This document shows positions 11,018 to 25,354 of a stretch of DNA of 64,000 nt, piece after piece. Position numbers and translations under genes: made by a program. Position 1 is the stretch's first letter. Each line of letters starts with the position of its first letter. The notes below the pieces were generated by a model. The model did no database searches. It was not told the DNA's origin and saw nothing but the letters and a program-made list of their open reading frames with translations. This DNA is from an uncultured Pelagibacteraceae bacterium (GTDB taxonomy: Bacteria > Pseudomonadota > Alphaproteobacteria > Pelagibacterales > Pelagibacteraceae): the NCBI GenBank assembly GCA_902518835.1, contig CABYHH010000004.1:1-64000 (forward strand). Direction: 5' to 3'.

Positions 11018-11692
11018 ATGGAAGCTGATATCACGTCTCAAGCAGTAGGGCTAGCCTCAAGTGCTGATTTTTCTTTAATCAATTTATTTATTAGAGCCGA
11101 TATAGTAGTTAAGTCAGTGATCATTATGTTAATAGCTTGTTCTATATATTCATGGGCAGTAATAATTGAAAAATACAGATTGTTTAAAAAAATAGACCAA
11201 TCTACTGAAGAGTTTGAAACAAAGTTCTGGAATTCTAAATCTGCAGAGACTTTTTATAATAATTTACCAGCAAATGTTCAAGATCCAATGGCTTTAATAT
11301 TTAGAGATGCGATGCAAAATTTATTAAAGAGAAGATCTAGAACAGATTTAAACAATAGAATGACTACTATGTTAGAGACAGGAATTGAAAAGCAAATGTC
11401 TAAAATTAGCAAAGGTTTCACATTTTTAGCAACCGTGGGATCAACAGCCCCATTTATAGGTTTATTCGGTACAGTTTGGGGTATTATGAATTCTTTTCAA
11501 TCAATTGCAATTTCGAGAAATACTAGTTTAGCAATAGTTGCGCCTGGAATAGCAGAGGCACTTTTTGCAACTGCACTAGGTTTGTTGGCCGCCATACCAG
11601 CAGTAGTTGCTTATAATAAATTTAATAATGATTCGATAAAATATTCTCAAAAGTTAGAAAATTTTTCAAAAAGATTTTTAACCATAATTTAA
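11018..11692 (+). CDS. tolQ: Tol-Pal system proton channel TolQ
   Basis: FLATVGSTAPFIGLFGTVWGIMNSFQSIA; MotA/TolQ/ExbB family. Confidence 0.95.
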   Translation: MEADITSQAVGLASSADFSLINLFIRADIVVKSVIIMLIACSIYSWAVIIEKYRLFKKIDQSTEEFETKFWNSKSAETFYNNLPANVQDPMALIFRDAMQNLLKRRSRTDLNNRMTTMLETGIEKQMSKISKGFTFLATVGSTAPFIGLFGTVWGIMNSFQSIAISRNTSLAIVAPGIAEALFATALGLLAAIPAVVAYNKFNNDSIKYSQKLENFSKRFLTII

Positions 11693-11693
11693 T

Positions 11694-12110
11694 ATGGCAT
11701 TTAGATTAAATCGTTCCTCAAAAGAACCAATTAGCGAAATAAATGTTACTCCATTTGTGGATGTGATGTTGGTACTCTTGATTATTTTTATGGTCACTGC
11801 TCCTTTATTGACTGTGGGTGTACAAGTCGATTTACCAGAAAGTTCAGCAGACTCACTTCCCGAGGAAGCTGAACCATTAACTCTTACGATTAATTCAAAA
11901 GGTGAAATTTATATTCAAGAGTCAAAAGTAGAATATGAGAAAATTATTGCAAAAGTTTTAGCTGTTTCAAAAAATAGAACCGATACAAGAATTTATGTAA
12001 GGGGTGATAAAACTATCAATTACGGAAGAGTTCTAGAAATTATGGGTCTTTTATCTGGTTCTGGTTTCACAAAAGTAGCACTTATATCTGAGCCATATAA
12101 AGAAAGGTAA
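11694..12110 (+). CDS. tolR: TolR
   Basis: PISEINVTPFVDVMLVLLIIFMVTAPLL. Confidence 0.95.
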   Translation: MAFRLNRSSKEPISEINVTPFVDVMLVLLIIFMVTAPLLTVGVQVDLPESSADSLPEEAEPLTLTINSKGEIYIQESKVEYEKIIAKVLAVSKNRTDTRIYVRGDKTINYGRVLEIMGLLSGSGFTKVALISEPYKER

Positions 12111-12113
12111 AAA

Positions 12114-12923
12114 GTGAATAGAAGTATAATTATCTCTTCTGTGTCACATTTAATTTTAATTATGATTACAGCTTTTAGTTTACCTTTTTTAGCAAAAAAA
12201 CCAATTGATCTACCTCCAATAGTTTCAGTAGAATTAATACAGATCACAGATAAAACTAATATTCCATTTGCTCCTAAAGCAAAAAAAATTATTGAAAAAA
12301 TTAAAGAGAAAGAAAAAAAGTTGGTATCTGAACAAGCTCCCCCAAAAAAAGTAAAAAAAATTAAACCAGACGCAGTTCCTATGCCAGATGATAAGCCTAA
12401 AAAGGTTGAGAAAATAAAAAAAGATAAACAAAATCCAGAAAAAATTGATAATGAGGTTAAACAAGTTTCTGAATTTGAAAAAAAAGAGTTATTCGATCCA
12501 AATAACGTTGCAGCTTTAATTGATAAATCTAAAGTTGAAAGTGCTGAAACGATAAAAAAAAATAACAAAATTACACAAGATCAAAAAAAAAATGTTGAGA
12601 ACGTAGGTTTATCTTTAAGTGAAGAGGATGCTTTAAAAGCCCAAATATTTGGTTGTTGGAGTATTCCTTTAGGTCTACCTTACAATGAAAATTTATTAGT
12701 AAGAATTAAACTTCAACTGAATCCAGATGGAACAATTCAAGAGTCAGAGATTTTGGATCATGCGAGAATGAATAAACCTGGCCAAGGTTTTTATAAGGTT
12801 TTAGCAGAAAGTGCTTTAAGAGCAATAAAATTATGCCAGCCTTTAAGAGTTCCAACAACTGGTTATGAGAGATGGAAAGAATTACAACTAAATTTTGATG
12901 CAAGAGAAATGTTAGAGGGATAG
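12114..12923 (+). CDS. tolA: TolA
   Basis: GTG start; N-terminal TM, K/E/P-rich linker, C-terminal TolA/TonB-like domain; located between tolR and tolB. Confidence 0.88.
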   Translation: MNRSIIISSVSHLILIMITAFSLPFLAKKPIDLPPIVSVELIQITDKTNIPFAPKAKKIIEKIKEKEKKLVSEQAPPKKVKKIKPDAVPMPDDKPKKVEKIKKDKQNPEKIDNEVKQVSEFEKKELFDPNNVAALIDKSKVESAETIKKNNKITQDQKKNVENVGLSLSEEDALKAQIFGCWSIPLGLPYNENLLVRIKLQLNPDGTIQESEILDHARMNKPGQGFYKVLAESALRAIKLCQPLRVPTTGYERWKELQLNFDAREMLEG

Positions 12924-12932
12924 AATATCTTT

Positions 12933-14273
12933 ATGAAAAAACTTATCATTTTGTTTATCATATATATGATACCAACAACTGCACTTGCTTTGATCGAGGT
13001 AGATATTACGCGAGGAAATCTTAATCCACTTCCAATTGCTGTATCCCCTTTATCAATTGATGAAGACTCAAAAAAAAAATTTAAAAGTATTCTTAAAAAA
13101 GAAAATATTGGCTCAGAAATATCTTTAATCGTAGAAAAGAATTTAAAAACGTCTGGACTTTTCAATCCTCTTAATAAAGATGCTTTTTTACAGGCACCAG
13201 ATATTGCTAATTTAAAACCAAGATTTGAGGATTGGAATTTAATTAAAGCACAAGCACTAGTTACGGGAAAAGTTAAATTTCAAAATGATAAATTAAGAGT
13301 AGAATTTCGACTATGGGATGTTCTTGCAGGTAAAGAAATGATGGCTTTAGCTTTTACAACAGTTCCATCGAATTGGAGAAGAGTTGGACATATTATTACC
13401 GATAAAGTTTACGAACGTTTGACAGGGGAAAAAGGTTATTTTGATACAAGAATTATTTATGTAGCTGAGGAGGGACCAAAAACAAGACGGATAAAAAAAT
13501 TAGCTATTATGGATCAAGATGGTGCAAATAATAAATTTCTTACTTTAGGAAATGAGCTTGTTTTAACTCCGAGGTTTAATCCTACAAGTCAAATGGTTAC
13601 TTACTTGTCCTACTTTAGAAATTTACCTAGAGTTTATCTCTTAGATATAGAAACAGGAATGCAAGAAGTCGTAGGAGATTTTCCTGGTATGACGTTTGCA
13701 CCTAGATTTTCACCAGATGGTAAAAAGATAATTATGAGTTTTGCTAAAGATGGGAATTCGGAAATTTATACGATGGATTTGGAAAACAGAATTGTTGAAA
13801 AAATTACCAATCATCCATCAATTGATACATCACCATCCTATTCTCCAGATGGAAAATATATCTGTTTTAACTCAGACAGAAGTGGTTATCAGCAAATTTA
13901 TATAATGAAGAGTGATGGCACTAATGTTAAAAGAATTTCTTTTGGTAAAGGATTGTATGGTACTCCTGTTTGGTCTCCAAGAGGTGACTTGATTGCATTT
14001 ACAAAACTACACAAAGGAAAATTCTATATTGGTGTAATGAGAATTGATGGTAGTGGAGAGAGGCTTCTCACAGAAAATTTCTATCAGGAAGCACCGTCAT
14101 GGTCTCCCAATGGAAGGGTCTTAATTTTCTATAGAGAAACAAAAACAAATGATAAGGGAGAAGGTTTTTCTGCAAAATTATGGTCGATTGATTTGACGGG
14201 GTATAACGAAAGGCTAGTAACCACTACAACTGACGCATCAGACCCATCATGGTCATCATTATTGAGTAATTAG
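12933..14273 (+). CDS. tolB: Tol-Pal translocation protein TolB
   Basis: Signal peptide and repeated beta-propeller motifs ([48 protein letters not shown]). Confidence 0.96.
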   Translation: MKKLIILFIIYMIPTTALALIEVDITRGNLNPLPIAVSPLSIDEDSKKKFKSILKKENIGSEISLIVEKNLKTSGLFNPLNKDAFLQAPDIANLKPRFEDWNLIKAQALVTGKVKFQNDKLRVEFRLWDVLAGKEMMALAFTTVPSNWRRVGHIITDKVYERLTGEKGYFDTRIIYVAEEGPKTRRIKKLAIMDQDGANNKFLTLGNELVLTPRFNPTSQMVTYLSYFRNLPRVYLLDIETGMQEVVGDFPGMTFAPRFSPDGKKIIMSFAKDGNSEIYTMDLENRIVEKITNHPSIDTSPSYSPDGKYICFNSDRSGYQQIYIMKSDGTNVKRISFGKGLYGTPVWSPRGDLIAFTKLHKGKFYIGVMRIDGSGERLLTENFYQEAPSWSPNGRVLIFYRETKTNDKGEGFSAKLWSIDLTGYNERLVTTTTDASDPSWSSLLSN

Positions 14274-14357
14274 ACACTATTATCTTGATTTTTTAACTTG
14301 AAACATCTAATTAGTTGTGAAAAAGTCAACCTAAGAAATATTTATCAAGGAGCAATA

Positions 14358-14837
14358 ATGAAATTAAACAAAATTCTAAAAAATGCTTTTTTAATAACCT
14401 TCGCTTGCCTTGCACTTTCAGCATGTGCAACTCAAAAAAAAACAACCGGTCAAATGCAAGGGGATGTTTATACTGGCACGGATACTGTTGAATATTTGGC
14501 TTCGGGAGTTCCTGATAGGGTATTTTTTGCAACAAATGAGTCTGTTCTTACTACTGCCTCAAGAGAAACTCTTAGAAAGCAAGCAGCTTGGTTAAGAAAA
14601 AATTCTGAAATTACAATTGTATTAGAAGGTCATGCCGATGAAAGAGGCACAAGAGAATACAATTTAGCTTTAGGTGAAAGAAGAGCAAATGCAGCAAAAG
14701 ATTATTTGATGACTTATGGAATCTCATCTGACAGAATTTCTGTTTTAAGTTATGGTAAGGAAAGACCGGTCGACTCTGGATCTAACCCTTTAGCTTGGTC
14801 GAAAAATAGAAGATCAGTTACTGTCAAGGCAAACTAA
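14358..14837 (+). CDS. pal: Peptidoglycan-associated lipoprotein Pal
   Basis: MKLNKILKNAFLITFACLALSACATQ lipobox; OmpA domain VLEGHADERGTREYNLALGERRANAAKDYL. Internal ATG preferred over the upstream ORF start at 14298. Confidence 0.95.
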   Translation: MKLNKILKNAFLITFACLALSACATQKKTTGQMQGDVYTGTDTVEYLASGVPDRVFFATNESVLTTASRETLRKQAAWLRKNSEITIVLEGHADERGTREYNLALGERRANAAKDYLMTYGISSDRISVLSYGKERPVDSGSNPLAWSKNRRSVTVKAN

Positions 14838-14848
14838 TTAAAATTTTA

Positions 14849-14887
14849 AAGACCCTCAATCAAAAAATCATTGAGGGTCTTTTTTTT
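14849..14887 (+). terminator. Rho-independent terminator after pal
   Basis: AGACCCTCAAT-caaaaaatc-ATTGAGGGTCT followed by TTTTTTT; perfect 11-bp stem plus U tract. Confidence 0.92.
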
Positions 14888-14914
14888 GCCATTATTTTAA
14901 CCATAAAATTAGCA

Positions 14915-15910
14915 ATGAGAGCGTCATTAAAAAAAATAATTATCATATTTAATTTATCAATTTATTTTTTTTTCTATACTTTTTTTCATGCAGTTGCTGA
15001 AAATCATAATATATATGAAACCTTGGAGACAATTCAAAAAGATTTAAAAACTCTTGAAAAAGCTGTCTACTCTACTTCATCTCAAACAAATAACCAGACT
15101 GATAGTGTTGCTTTAAAGGATAATAATTCTGAAGATGTTCTAACAAGACATCTTTTAAAACTCTCAGATATAGAAAATCAATTTCAAATGCTTACAAACA
15201 AATTTGAAGAAATAAACTTTAAGCTAGATAAGTTATCTAACAGATTATCAAAAATTCAAGCTGATAATCAAATTAGGTTCCAAATTCTTGAGGGAAACTT
15301 GTCAGCTGATGAAAACAAAAAGCTTAACATAATAAAACCTAAAGAAGATCAGATCGTGTCTCTTCCTGGAAGTTCAGAACCTCAAGATTTAGGATCAATA
15401 TCTTATAAAGACTCATTGACAAATGAAACATCGCAACAAACTCAATCTGTTGAGACTACAGCATCTATAGTAACTGAAAATTTTAAAACGGAGGAAAAAA
15501 TTCTTCCAAATGAAACTCCAAAAAAACAGTATGAATTTGCCACGAGTTTTTTAAAAATTGGTGATTACCCAACTGCTGAGAGAGCATTTAGAGAATTTGT
15601 AAAATCAAATCCAAATCATGATTTAGCAGGGAATGCACAATATTGGTACGCTGAAACTTTTAGGATAAGACAACTATATACGGATGCAGCTTCAGCATAC
15701 CTGGAGGGTTATCAAAAATATCCAAAAGGTGAAAAAGCCCCTATTAATTTATTGAAGCTTGGAGTGTCTATGGTTCAGATCGGGGAAAAAGACCAAGGTT
15801 GTAAAATGATCAACGGAGTGAAAGATCAATATCCTAAAGCTAAACAATCAGTGATACAAAAAGCTAAATATGAGTCTCAGAAATTTGAGTGTAAAAATAA
15901 AAATTCCTAA
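14915..15910 (+). CDS. cpoB: CpoB/YbgF-type TPR periplasmic protein
   Basis: Signal peptide, coiled coil, C-terminal TPR (QYEFATSFLKIGDYPTAERAFREFVKSNPNHDLAGNAQYWYAETF), tol-pal context. Confidence 0.88.
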   Translation: MRASLKKIIIIFNLSIYFFFYTFFHAVAENHNIYETLETIQKDLKTLEKAVYSTSSQTNNQTDSVALKDNNSEDVLTRHLLKLSDIENQFQMLTNKFEEINFKLDKLSNRLSKIQADNQIRFQILEGNLSADENKKLNIIKPKEDQIVSLPGSSEPQDLGSISYKDSLTNETSQQTQSVETTASIVTENFKTEEKILPNETPKKQYEFATSFLKIGDYPTAERAFREFVKSNPNHDLAGNAQYWYAETFRIRQLYTDAASAYLEGYQKYPKGEKAPINLLKLGVSMVQIGEKDQGCKMINGVKDQYPKAKQSVIQKAKYESQKFECKNKNS

Positions 15911-16898
15911 ACTTTTAGAAAATAAACTAAAAAATAAAAAGATTAAAAAAATATATCTAAAATTTGAAAAGTCCTTGGATATTAATGAAAATTTCATTGT
16001 TGCAGTATCTGGCGGTCCTGATAGTTTAGCTTTAGCTTTTTTGGCAAAAATTTATTCGCTAAAGAACAAATTAATCCCTAAATTTTTTATTGTCGACCAT
16101 AAATTGAGAAAAGAGTCATCTAAAGAGGCAAAATTAGTTCAAAAAGTTTTAAAAAAATATTCTATAAAGTCTGAAATTTTAACTTGGAAAGGAAAAAGAC
16201 CATTAAAAAATATACAATCATTTGCAAGAAAAATTAGATTTAAGTTACTATATGAAAAATGCGATAAATTAAAAATTAAGAACATTTTATTAGGACATCA
16301 CTCAGAAGATCTTATTGAAAATTTCTTTTTGAGAATGATAAGGGGCAGTGGACTAAAAGGCTTAGTCTCATTAAATAAAAAAGTAAAAATCAATGGAAAA
16401 GATTTATTTAGACCTCTATTAGATCAGAAAAAAGAGGATTTAATCTTTATATCAAGTTATTGTTTTGATTTTTTTATTAAAGATCCAACAAACCAAAATC
16501 AAAAATTTAAAAGAATAAAAGTGAGAAAATTAATTAAAGAACTAAAGATAGACGGCTTAGATGAAGATAAAATTCTAATGACAATTAAAAATCTCAAACT
16601 TTCAAATGATTTAGTAGAAAGTAATGTAAAAAATAATTTAAGAAAAAATACTTTTTTTTCAGTTAAAAAACATAAACTGTTCATTAACAAATTTTTTTTT
16701 GATCAACCTTATGAGGTGACGTTTAGATCTCTGTCTGAATCCATCAAGTTGATTGGACAAAAATATTATCATTCTAGAGGAAAGAAATTAGATAAAATTA
16801 TCAATGATGTTAAAGGTATTGACTCTTTTAAGCGGACACTTGGAGGATGTATTATCGAGAAGGTTCACCAAACTGTAATTTTGAGTAAGGAATCTTAG
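15870..16898 (+). CDS. tilS: tRNA(Ile)-lysidine synthase
   Basis: VAVSGGPDSLALAFLA PP-loop, GHHSEDLIENFFLRMIRGSGLKGL; exact start uncertain because of overlap with cpoB. Confidence 0.92.
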   Translation: MSLRNLSVKIKIPKLLENKLKNKKIKKIYLKFEKSLDINENFIVAVSGGPDSLALAFLAKIYSLKNKLIPKFFIVDHKLRKESSKEAKLVQKVLKKYSIKSEILTWKGKRPLKNIQSFARKIRFKLLYEKCDKLKIKNILLGHHSEDLIENFFLRMIRGSGLKGLVSLNKKVKINGKDLFRPLLDQKKEDLIFISSYCFDFFIKDPTNQNQKFKRIKVRKLIKELKIDGLDEDKILMTIKNLKLSNDLVESNVKNNLRKNTFFSVKKHKLFINKFFFDQPYEVTFRSLSESIKLIGQKYYHSRGKKLDKIINDVKGIDSFKRTLGGCIIEKVHQTVILSKES

Positions 16899-16906
16899 TT
16901 TATTGC

Positions 16907-16930
16907 GACAATATCTAATATTGTCTCTTG
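16907..16930 (+). terminator. Hairpin between tilS and ftsH, possible terminator
   Basis: GACAATAT-CTA-ATATTGTC perfect inverted repeat followed by T-rich TCTTGTTTATTTT. Confidence 0.5.
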
Positions 16931-16961
16931 TTTATTTTGAAATAATTCTTATTTTAAAGCT

Positions 16962-18851
16962 ATGAATATTAAAAATATTATAATGTGGGCGATAATAGTT
17001 TTCTTAACAATTGGCCTATATAATATGTTTAAAAATCCTCAATCTAATTTAAAAAGTGGTAACAAGGTTATATTTTCAGATTTCCTAACTTCAGTTGATA
17101 ATGGTGAAGTGTTAAAAGTTGAAATACAAGGCAATAACATTAAAGGAGTTTATTCAAATGGGAATAATTTTACTACTTATTCTCCAAATGATCCAAATTT
17201 AATCGAAAAACTTTCCGAAAAAGGTGTAAGTATTTCGGCTGCACCAATTGAGGAGAAAATGCCATCATTGTTTGGAGTTTTATTATCATGGTTCCCAATG
17301 TTATTGTTAATTGCTGTTTGGATTTTTTTTATGAGACAAATGCAAGGAGGTAAGGGTGGAGCAATGGGCTTTGGTAGATCAAAGGCTAAAATGATGAATG
17401 AATTAAAAGGTAAGGTTACATTTAATGATGTTGCTGGTGTAGAAGAAGCTAAAGAAGAGGTCGAAGAAATTGTTGAGTTTTTGAAAGACCCAAAAAAATT
17501 TAGTAGATTAGGTGGAAAAATTCCAAGAGGTGCTTTATTAGTCGGGCCTCCAGGCACTGGTAAAACTCTACTTGCAAGAGCAATCGCTGGTGAGGCTGGT
17601 GTTCCTTTTTTCACAATCTCAGGATCGGATTTCGTGGAGATGTTTGTTGGAGTTGGTGCTTCTAGAGTAAGAGATATGTTTGAACAAGGAAAAAAAAATT
17701 CACCATGTATAATTTTTATTGACGAAATTGATGCAGTTGGAAGAAGTAGAGGAGCTGGCTTAGGAGGTGGAAATGATGAAAGAGAGCAGACTCTAAACCA
17801 ATTGTTAGTAGAAATGGATGGATTTGACACTAACGAGGGAGTAATAATTATTGCTGCAACTAATAGGCCAGATGTTTTAGATCCTGCACTGCTAAGACCA
17901 GGAAGATTTGACAGACAGGTTGTAGTTTCTAACCCAGATATTATTGGTAGAGAAAAAATTTTAAAAGTTCATGTTAAAAAGATTAAGATGGCTCCAGATG
18001 TTAATTTGAGGACAGTCGCAAGAGGAACACCTGGATTTTCAGGTGCAGATTTAGCTAACTTAGTAAATGAGGCTGCATTACTAGCTGCAAGAAAGAATAA
18101 AAGAATCGTAACTTTGAATGAATTTGAGGATGCAAAAGACAAGGTCATGATGGGTGCAGAAAGGAGATCAATGGTGATGACAGAGGAAGAAAAAACTTTG
18201 ACAGCCTATCATGAGGCAGGTCATGCTATATGTACTTTAAATGAAAGCGCAGCTTATCCAATTCATAAGGCTACGATTGTACCAAGAGGTAGAGCACTAG
18301 GAATGGTTATGCAGTTACCAGAAAGAGATGAGCTATCTCAGACAAGAGAACAATTACACGCTCAAATAGCTATCGCAATGGGTGGTAGGGTTGCAGAGGA
18401 GATTATTTTTGGTCATGATAAAGTTACGACCGGAGCTGCTAGTGATATTGAGCAGGTAACTAAAAGAGCGAGAGCGATGGTAATGAGAGCTGGTTTAAGT
18501 AAAGAATTGGGTCCAGTCGCATATGGAGAAAATGAAGAAGAGGTATTCCTTGGTAGATCAGTTGCAAGACAACAAAATATGTCAGAGGAAACGGCAAAAA
18601 AAGTGGATTCAGAAATTAGAAAAATTGTTGATAAAGGCTATGAAAGAGCAAAAAAAGTTCTTTCAGATAAAATTGATGATTTGCATAAATTAGCTAAGGC
18701 TTTATTGACATACGAAACTTTAACGGGTGAGGAAATTGAAAATTTAATTAATAAGAATATTTATCCTGCAGATAAAGAGGATCTTAAAGTTGAAGATGAT
18801 AAAGGTTCTGCGCTAAGCGCTATGGGACTGAAACCAAAAATTGTTCATTAA
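16962..18851 (+). CDS. ftsH: ATP-dependent zinc metalloprotease FtsH
   Basis: [43 protein letters not shown] motif. Confidence 0.97.
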   Translation: MNIKNIIMWAIIVFLTIGLYNMFKNPQSNLKSGNKVIFSDFLTSVDNGEVLKVEIQGNNIKGVYSNGNNFTTYSPNDPNLIEKLSEKGVSISAAPIEEKMPSLFGVLLSWFPMLLLIAVWIFFMRQMQGGKGGAMGFGRSKAKMMNELKGKVTFNDVAGVEEAKEEVEEIVEFLKDPKKFSRLGGKIPRGALLVGPPGTGKTLLARAIAGEAGVPFFTISGSDFVEMFVGVGASRVRDMFEQGKKNSPCIIFIDEIDAVGRSRGAGLGGGNDEREQTLNQLLVEMDGFDTNEGVIIIAATNRPDVLDPALLRPGRFDRQVVVSNPDIIGREKILKVHVKKIKMAPDVNLRTVARGTPGFSGADLANLVNEAALLAARKNKRIVTLNEFEDAKDKVMMGAERRSMVMTEEEKTLTAYHEAGHAICTLNESAAYPIHKATIVPRGRALGMVMQLPERDELSQTREQLHAQIAIAMGGRVAEEIIFGHDKVTTGAASDIEQVTKRARAMVMRAGLSKELGPVAYGENEEEVFLGRSVARQQNMSEETAKKVDSEIRKIVDKGYERAKKVLSDKIDDLHKLAKALLTYETLTGEEIENLINKNIYPADKEDLKVEDDKGSALSAMGLKPKIVH

Positions 18852-18856
18852 AATTA

Positions 18857-19903
18857 ATGCGAAGATATTACACTAAAGCGTGTAATTTCTACTACGGTTC
18901 GATTTCTAAAAATTTAATAAAAGAAAAGAAATCATATTCTTTAAATGGTAATAATGAAATATCTTTCGACGAAATAGAAATTTTTTCAAGAAAATTCAAA
19001 AAAAAAATTTCAATTAGTCAAATTCATAAACTTCCAAAACAGATTAGAAATAGTATTGATTTGGATTTAAAAGAAATAACAAAAAAAAAAAAATTTGAAA
19101 ACATTATTATTAAATCAACCCCAAAGATTATGGGTATATTAAATGTTACACCTGATAGTTTTTCTGATGGAGGAAAGTTTAACAAAACTGAAATTGCCAA
19201 AAAATACATAAATTATCTTTTTAAATGTGGCGCAGACATAGTTGATGTTGGTGGTGAGTCGACAAGGCCAGGCTCAAAATCAATAAGTTCAAAAATTGAG
19301 TGGAATAGAATAAAAAATGTTCTAAAAAATATTGATAAAAAAAAAATAATATCTATTGATACTAGAAAATCTGATATCATGGAAAACGCTATTAAACACG
19401 GTGTAAAAATTGTAAATGATGTCTCTGGTTTTAGTTATGATAAAAATTCAATAAACGTGATTAATAGGTATCAAATTCCATTTGTGATACATCACTCACT
19501 TGGAAACCCAGATGAAATGCAAAAAAATCCTAAATATAAAAATGTATTATTAGATATATATGATTTTTTTGAGAATAAGATTAAATTCTTAAGAAGCAAA
19601 GGTATTAATCATAACAATATTATATTAGATCCAGGAATTGGTTTTGGAAAAAATTTGAAACATAATATGACAATTTTAAAGAATATATCGATTTACCATT
19701 CTCTTGGTTTTCCTATATTACTAGGTATGTCTAGAAAGAAATTTATTAGTGAGCTATCTGGTACTAACGATAATAGTTTGAGATTAGGAGGCACAATAAG
19801 TTCAAGTATTTTTGCCATGATGCAGGGTGTCCAAATATTAAGAGTGCATGACGTAAATGAAATAATTCAAGGTATAAAAGTATTTAAAGAACTTATTAGA
19901 TAA
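18857..19903 (+). CDS. folP: Dihydropteroate synthase
   Basis: IMGILNVTPDSFSDGGKF, VDVGGESTRPGS, LDPGIGFGKN. Confidence 0.93.
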   Translation: MRRYYTKACNFYYGSISKNLIKEKKSYSLNGNNEISFDEIEIFSRKFKKKISISQIHKLPKQIRNSIDLDLKEITKKKKFENIIIKSTPKIMGILNVTPDSFSDGGKFNKTEIAKKYINYLFKCGADIVDVGGESTRPGSKSISSKIEWNRIKNVLKNIDKKKIISIDTRKSDIMENAIKHGVKIVNDVSGFSYDKNSINVINRYQIPFVIHHSLGNPDEMQKNPKYKNVLLDIYDFFENKIKFLRSKGINHNNIILDPGIGFGKNLKHNMTILKNISIYHSLGFPILLGMSRKKFISELSGTNDNSLRLGGTISSSIFAMMQGVQILRVHDVNEIIQGIKVFKELIR

Positions 19904-19905
19904 TT

Positions 19906-21231
19906 ATGAAATATTTTGGAACCGATGGAATAAGAGGCCATGTAAATAGTAAAAATATTAATGGTGATATGTTTTTTAAATTTGGTTTAGCAGCAGGAAA
20001 ATATTTTACGAACTTTAAAAAAAAAAAACAAACTGCTATAATTGCAAAAGATACTAGACTTTCTGGTTATGCTTTAGAGCCAGCTTTAGTATCGGGATTA
20101 GCATCTGCAGGGATGCATGTATTTACTTTAGGACCATTGCCGACAAATGGACTTGCAATGTTAACTAGGTCTATGAAAGCAAACCTTGGGATAATGATAA
20201 CAGCCTCTCACAATCTTTTTAATGATAATGGTTTAAAATTATTTGGGCCTGATGGATTAAAATTATCAGATAAATTTCAAAAAAATATTGAGAAATTAAT
20301 TGATAGTGATGTTCATAATCATTTGTCTAAATCAAAACTATTAGGTCGAGTAAAAAGACTCGAAACAGGAACAGATGACTATATTAAGATTCTTAAAAAA
20401 AAGATTTCTAAAAAATTTAGGATTCAAAATATGAAAATTGTTTTAGATTGTGCTAATGGTGCAGGATATAAATCTGCGCCTAAAATGATCAGATCCCTTG
20501 GAGCAAAATTAGTTGTTATTGGAAATAAACCAAATGGTACAAATATTAATAAAAATTGTGGTTCTATTTTTCCAAGAAAAATTCAAAAAAGTGTAAAAAA
20601 GAATAAAGCTCATTTAGGTATATCTTTAGATGGAGATGCAGATAGAGTGATAATGTGTGATGAAAACGGCACAATTATTGATGGGGACCAAATAATAGCT
20701 GCTTTAGCACTTCAATGGAAAAAAAAAAAGATTCTTAAAGGTGGTGTTGTAGGAACTCTAATGTCAAATTATGGCTTAGAAAAATTTTTAAAAAGTAAAA
20801 AAATAAAATTTATACGTGCAGATGTTGGTGATAGATTCGTAAAAGAGATCATGCAAAAAAAAAAATTTAATCTGGGTGGAGAACAATCTGGGCATATTAT
20901 TCTAGGTAAATTTGCAACAACAGGCGACGGTTTATTAGTTGCATTAGAAGTAATTAAAGCTTTAAACAAAAAGATTAAGGCGAGTAATTTTTTTAAAGTC
21001 TTTGAAAAAACTCCACAGATTTTGGATAATGTAAACGTAAAAAATCAAAATATACTTGAAAAAAGATCAGTTATTAAATCAATTAGGACAGCCAATAAAT
21101 TAATAAAAGGTCAAGGCAGAATTCTTGTAAGAAAGTCTGGAACAGAAAATAAAATAAGGATTATGGGTGAAAGCAAAAATATAGATCTGTTAAAAAAATG
21201 TTTAAAAATTATAAAAAAAAAAATCAATTAG
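19906..21231 (+). CDS. glmM: Phosphoglucosamine mutase
   Basis: MKYFGTDGIRGHVN, MITASHNLFNDNGLKLFG, LDGDADRVIMCDE. Confidence 0.95.
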   Translation: MKYFGTDGIRGHVNSKNINGDMFFKFGLAAGKYFTNFKKKKQTAIIAKDTRLSGYALEPALVSGLASAGMHVFTLGPLPTNGLAMLTRSMKANLGIMITASHNLFNDNGLKLFGPDGLKLSDKFQKNIEKLIDSDVHNHLSKSKLLGRVKRLETGTDDYIKILKKKISKKFRIQNMKIVLDCANGAGYKSAPKMIRSLGAKLVVIGNKPNGTNINKNCGSIFPRKIQKSVKKNKAHLGISLDGDADRVIMCDENGTIIDGDQIIAALALQWKKKKILKGGVVGTLMSNYGLEKFLKSKKIKFIRADVGDRFVKEIMQKKKFNLGGEQSGHIILGKFATTGDGLLVALEVIKALNKKIKASNFFKVFEKTPQILDNVNVKNQNILEKRSVIKSIRTANKLIKGQGRILVRKSGTENKIRIMGESKNIDLLKKCLKIIKKKIN

Positions 21232-21232
21232 C

Positions 21233-24227
<2,995 letters not shown>

Positions 24228-24267
24228 TGATAGTTTATCTAATTAATATTAAGAATTTTTCAACATT

Positions 24268-25248
24268 TTATTTCCCTATATTTCTTAGTGTTTTTAAGAT
24301 TATCCCAAGCTCATTTGGTAAAATTGAGTTAAAAATCATCTCTTTATTTTTTTTTGGATGTATAAATCCTAATGTTTTAGCGTGAAGAAATTGCCTGTTT
24401 AATTTCATTAAAATTTTTTCTAATGATGGTTCTATATCTTTAAGTTTTTTAAACCTTTTTTTATATTTATCATCACCAACTATACTGTTACCCAGATAAT
24501 TCATGTGAACTCTAATTTGGTGAGTTCGACCTGTTTCTAATTTACACTCTAACAAACTTAAAGTAGGTATATTTTTATTTTCAAAAATTTCTAAAGTTTT
24601 ATAATTTGTAATTGCTTTTTTTCCTTTACTGATACTAACCTCCATCATTTGCCTATTTTTTGAGCTTCTTGTAATAAAGGTTTCTATTTTACCTTTAGAT
24701 GGTCTAACTTTACCCCAGATTAATAATTGGTAAATTCTTTTAATTGTGTGTTTATTAAACTGATTAGAGAGGTGTTCATGAGTTTGATTATTTTTTGCAA
24801 TAACAATTAATCCAGATGTATTTTTATCGATTCTATGTACTATCCCAGGTCTTAGTTCTCCTCCAATATTAGAAAAAGAATTTTTATCATAATTCATAAG
24901 CGCATTTACAATTGTATTATCGAAATTACCAGCACCAGGATGTATTACTATTCCAGAAGGTTTGTTTAAAACAATTAAATCTTTATCTTCAAATAAAATA
25001 TCTAATTTAAACTTATAAGGTTTTAAGGAAGCTTTTTTTGGTTCAGGTATCACCAATTTTACTTCATCATTATAATAAATTTTTTTAGAGGGATCAGTTA
25101 TTAACTTATTATTTATTCTTAACTTATTATCTAGAATTAGATTTTTAATTCTTGTTCGACTGATAACATCCTCCCTCTTTTTAATAAAAATATCAACACG
25201 GAGTTCATTTTCGGTCTTATTAACTGTCAAATTTATTTTTTTTTCCAT
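24268..25248 (-). CDS. rluD: RluD-family 23S rRNA pseudouridine synthase
   Basis: VLNKPSGIVIHPGAGN, GIVHRIDKNTSGLIVIAK, LETGRTHQIRVHMNYLG; S4 domain at the N-terminus. Confidence 0.92.
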   Translation of the reverse strand: MEKKINLTVNKTENELRVDIFIKKREDVISRTRIKNLILDNKLRINNKLITDPSKKIYYNDEVKLVIPEPKKASLKPYKFKLDILFEDKDLIVLNKPSGIVIHPGAGNFDNTIVNALMNYDKNSFSNIGGELRPGIVHRIDKNTSGLIVIAKNNQTHEHLSNQFNKHTIKRIYQLLIWGKVRPSKGKIETFITRSSKNRQMMEVSISKGKKAITNYKTLEIFENKNIPTLSLLECKLETGRTHQIRVHMNYLGNSIVGDDKYKKRFKKLKDIEPSLEKILMKLNRQFLHAKTLGFIHPKKNKEMIFNSILPNELGIILKTLRNIGK

Positions 25249-25271
25249 AAAATGTTATATTAATATTATAT

Positions 25272-25348
25272 GCGCTTGTAGCTCAACTGGATAGAGCGCC
25301 TGACTTCGGATCAGGAGGTTCTGGGTTCAACTCCTAGCAGGCGCACCA
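25272..25348 (+). tRNA. tRNA-Arg (anticodon TCG), encoded CCA
   Basis: Cloverleaf gcgcttg...cctga-cttcgga-tcagg...ggttcaactcc...caggcgc-acca; acceptor stem pairs (one G-U). Confidence 0.95.
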
Positions 25349-25354
25349 AAAATA

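Noticed and set aside
12020-12568. Antisense ORF over tolR/tolA (182 aa), with similar antisense ORFs at 17177-17830 and 33209-33790
   Set aside because: Shadow ORFs opposite strongly recognisable genes; low-complexity Ser/Phe/Ile-rich translations without recognisable domains.
14410-14595. Alternative-frame ORF inside pal
   Set aside because: Fully contained in the pal coding region; no independent evidence.
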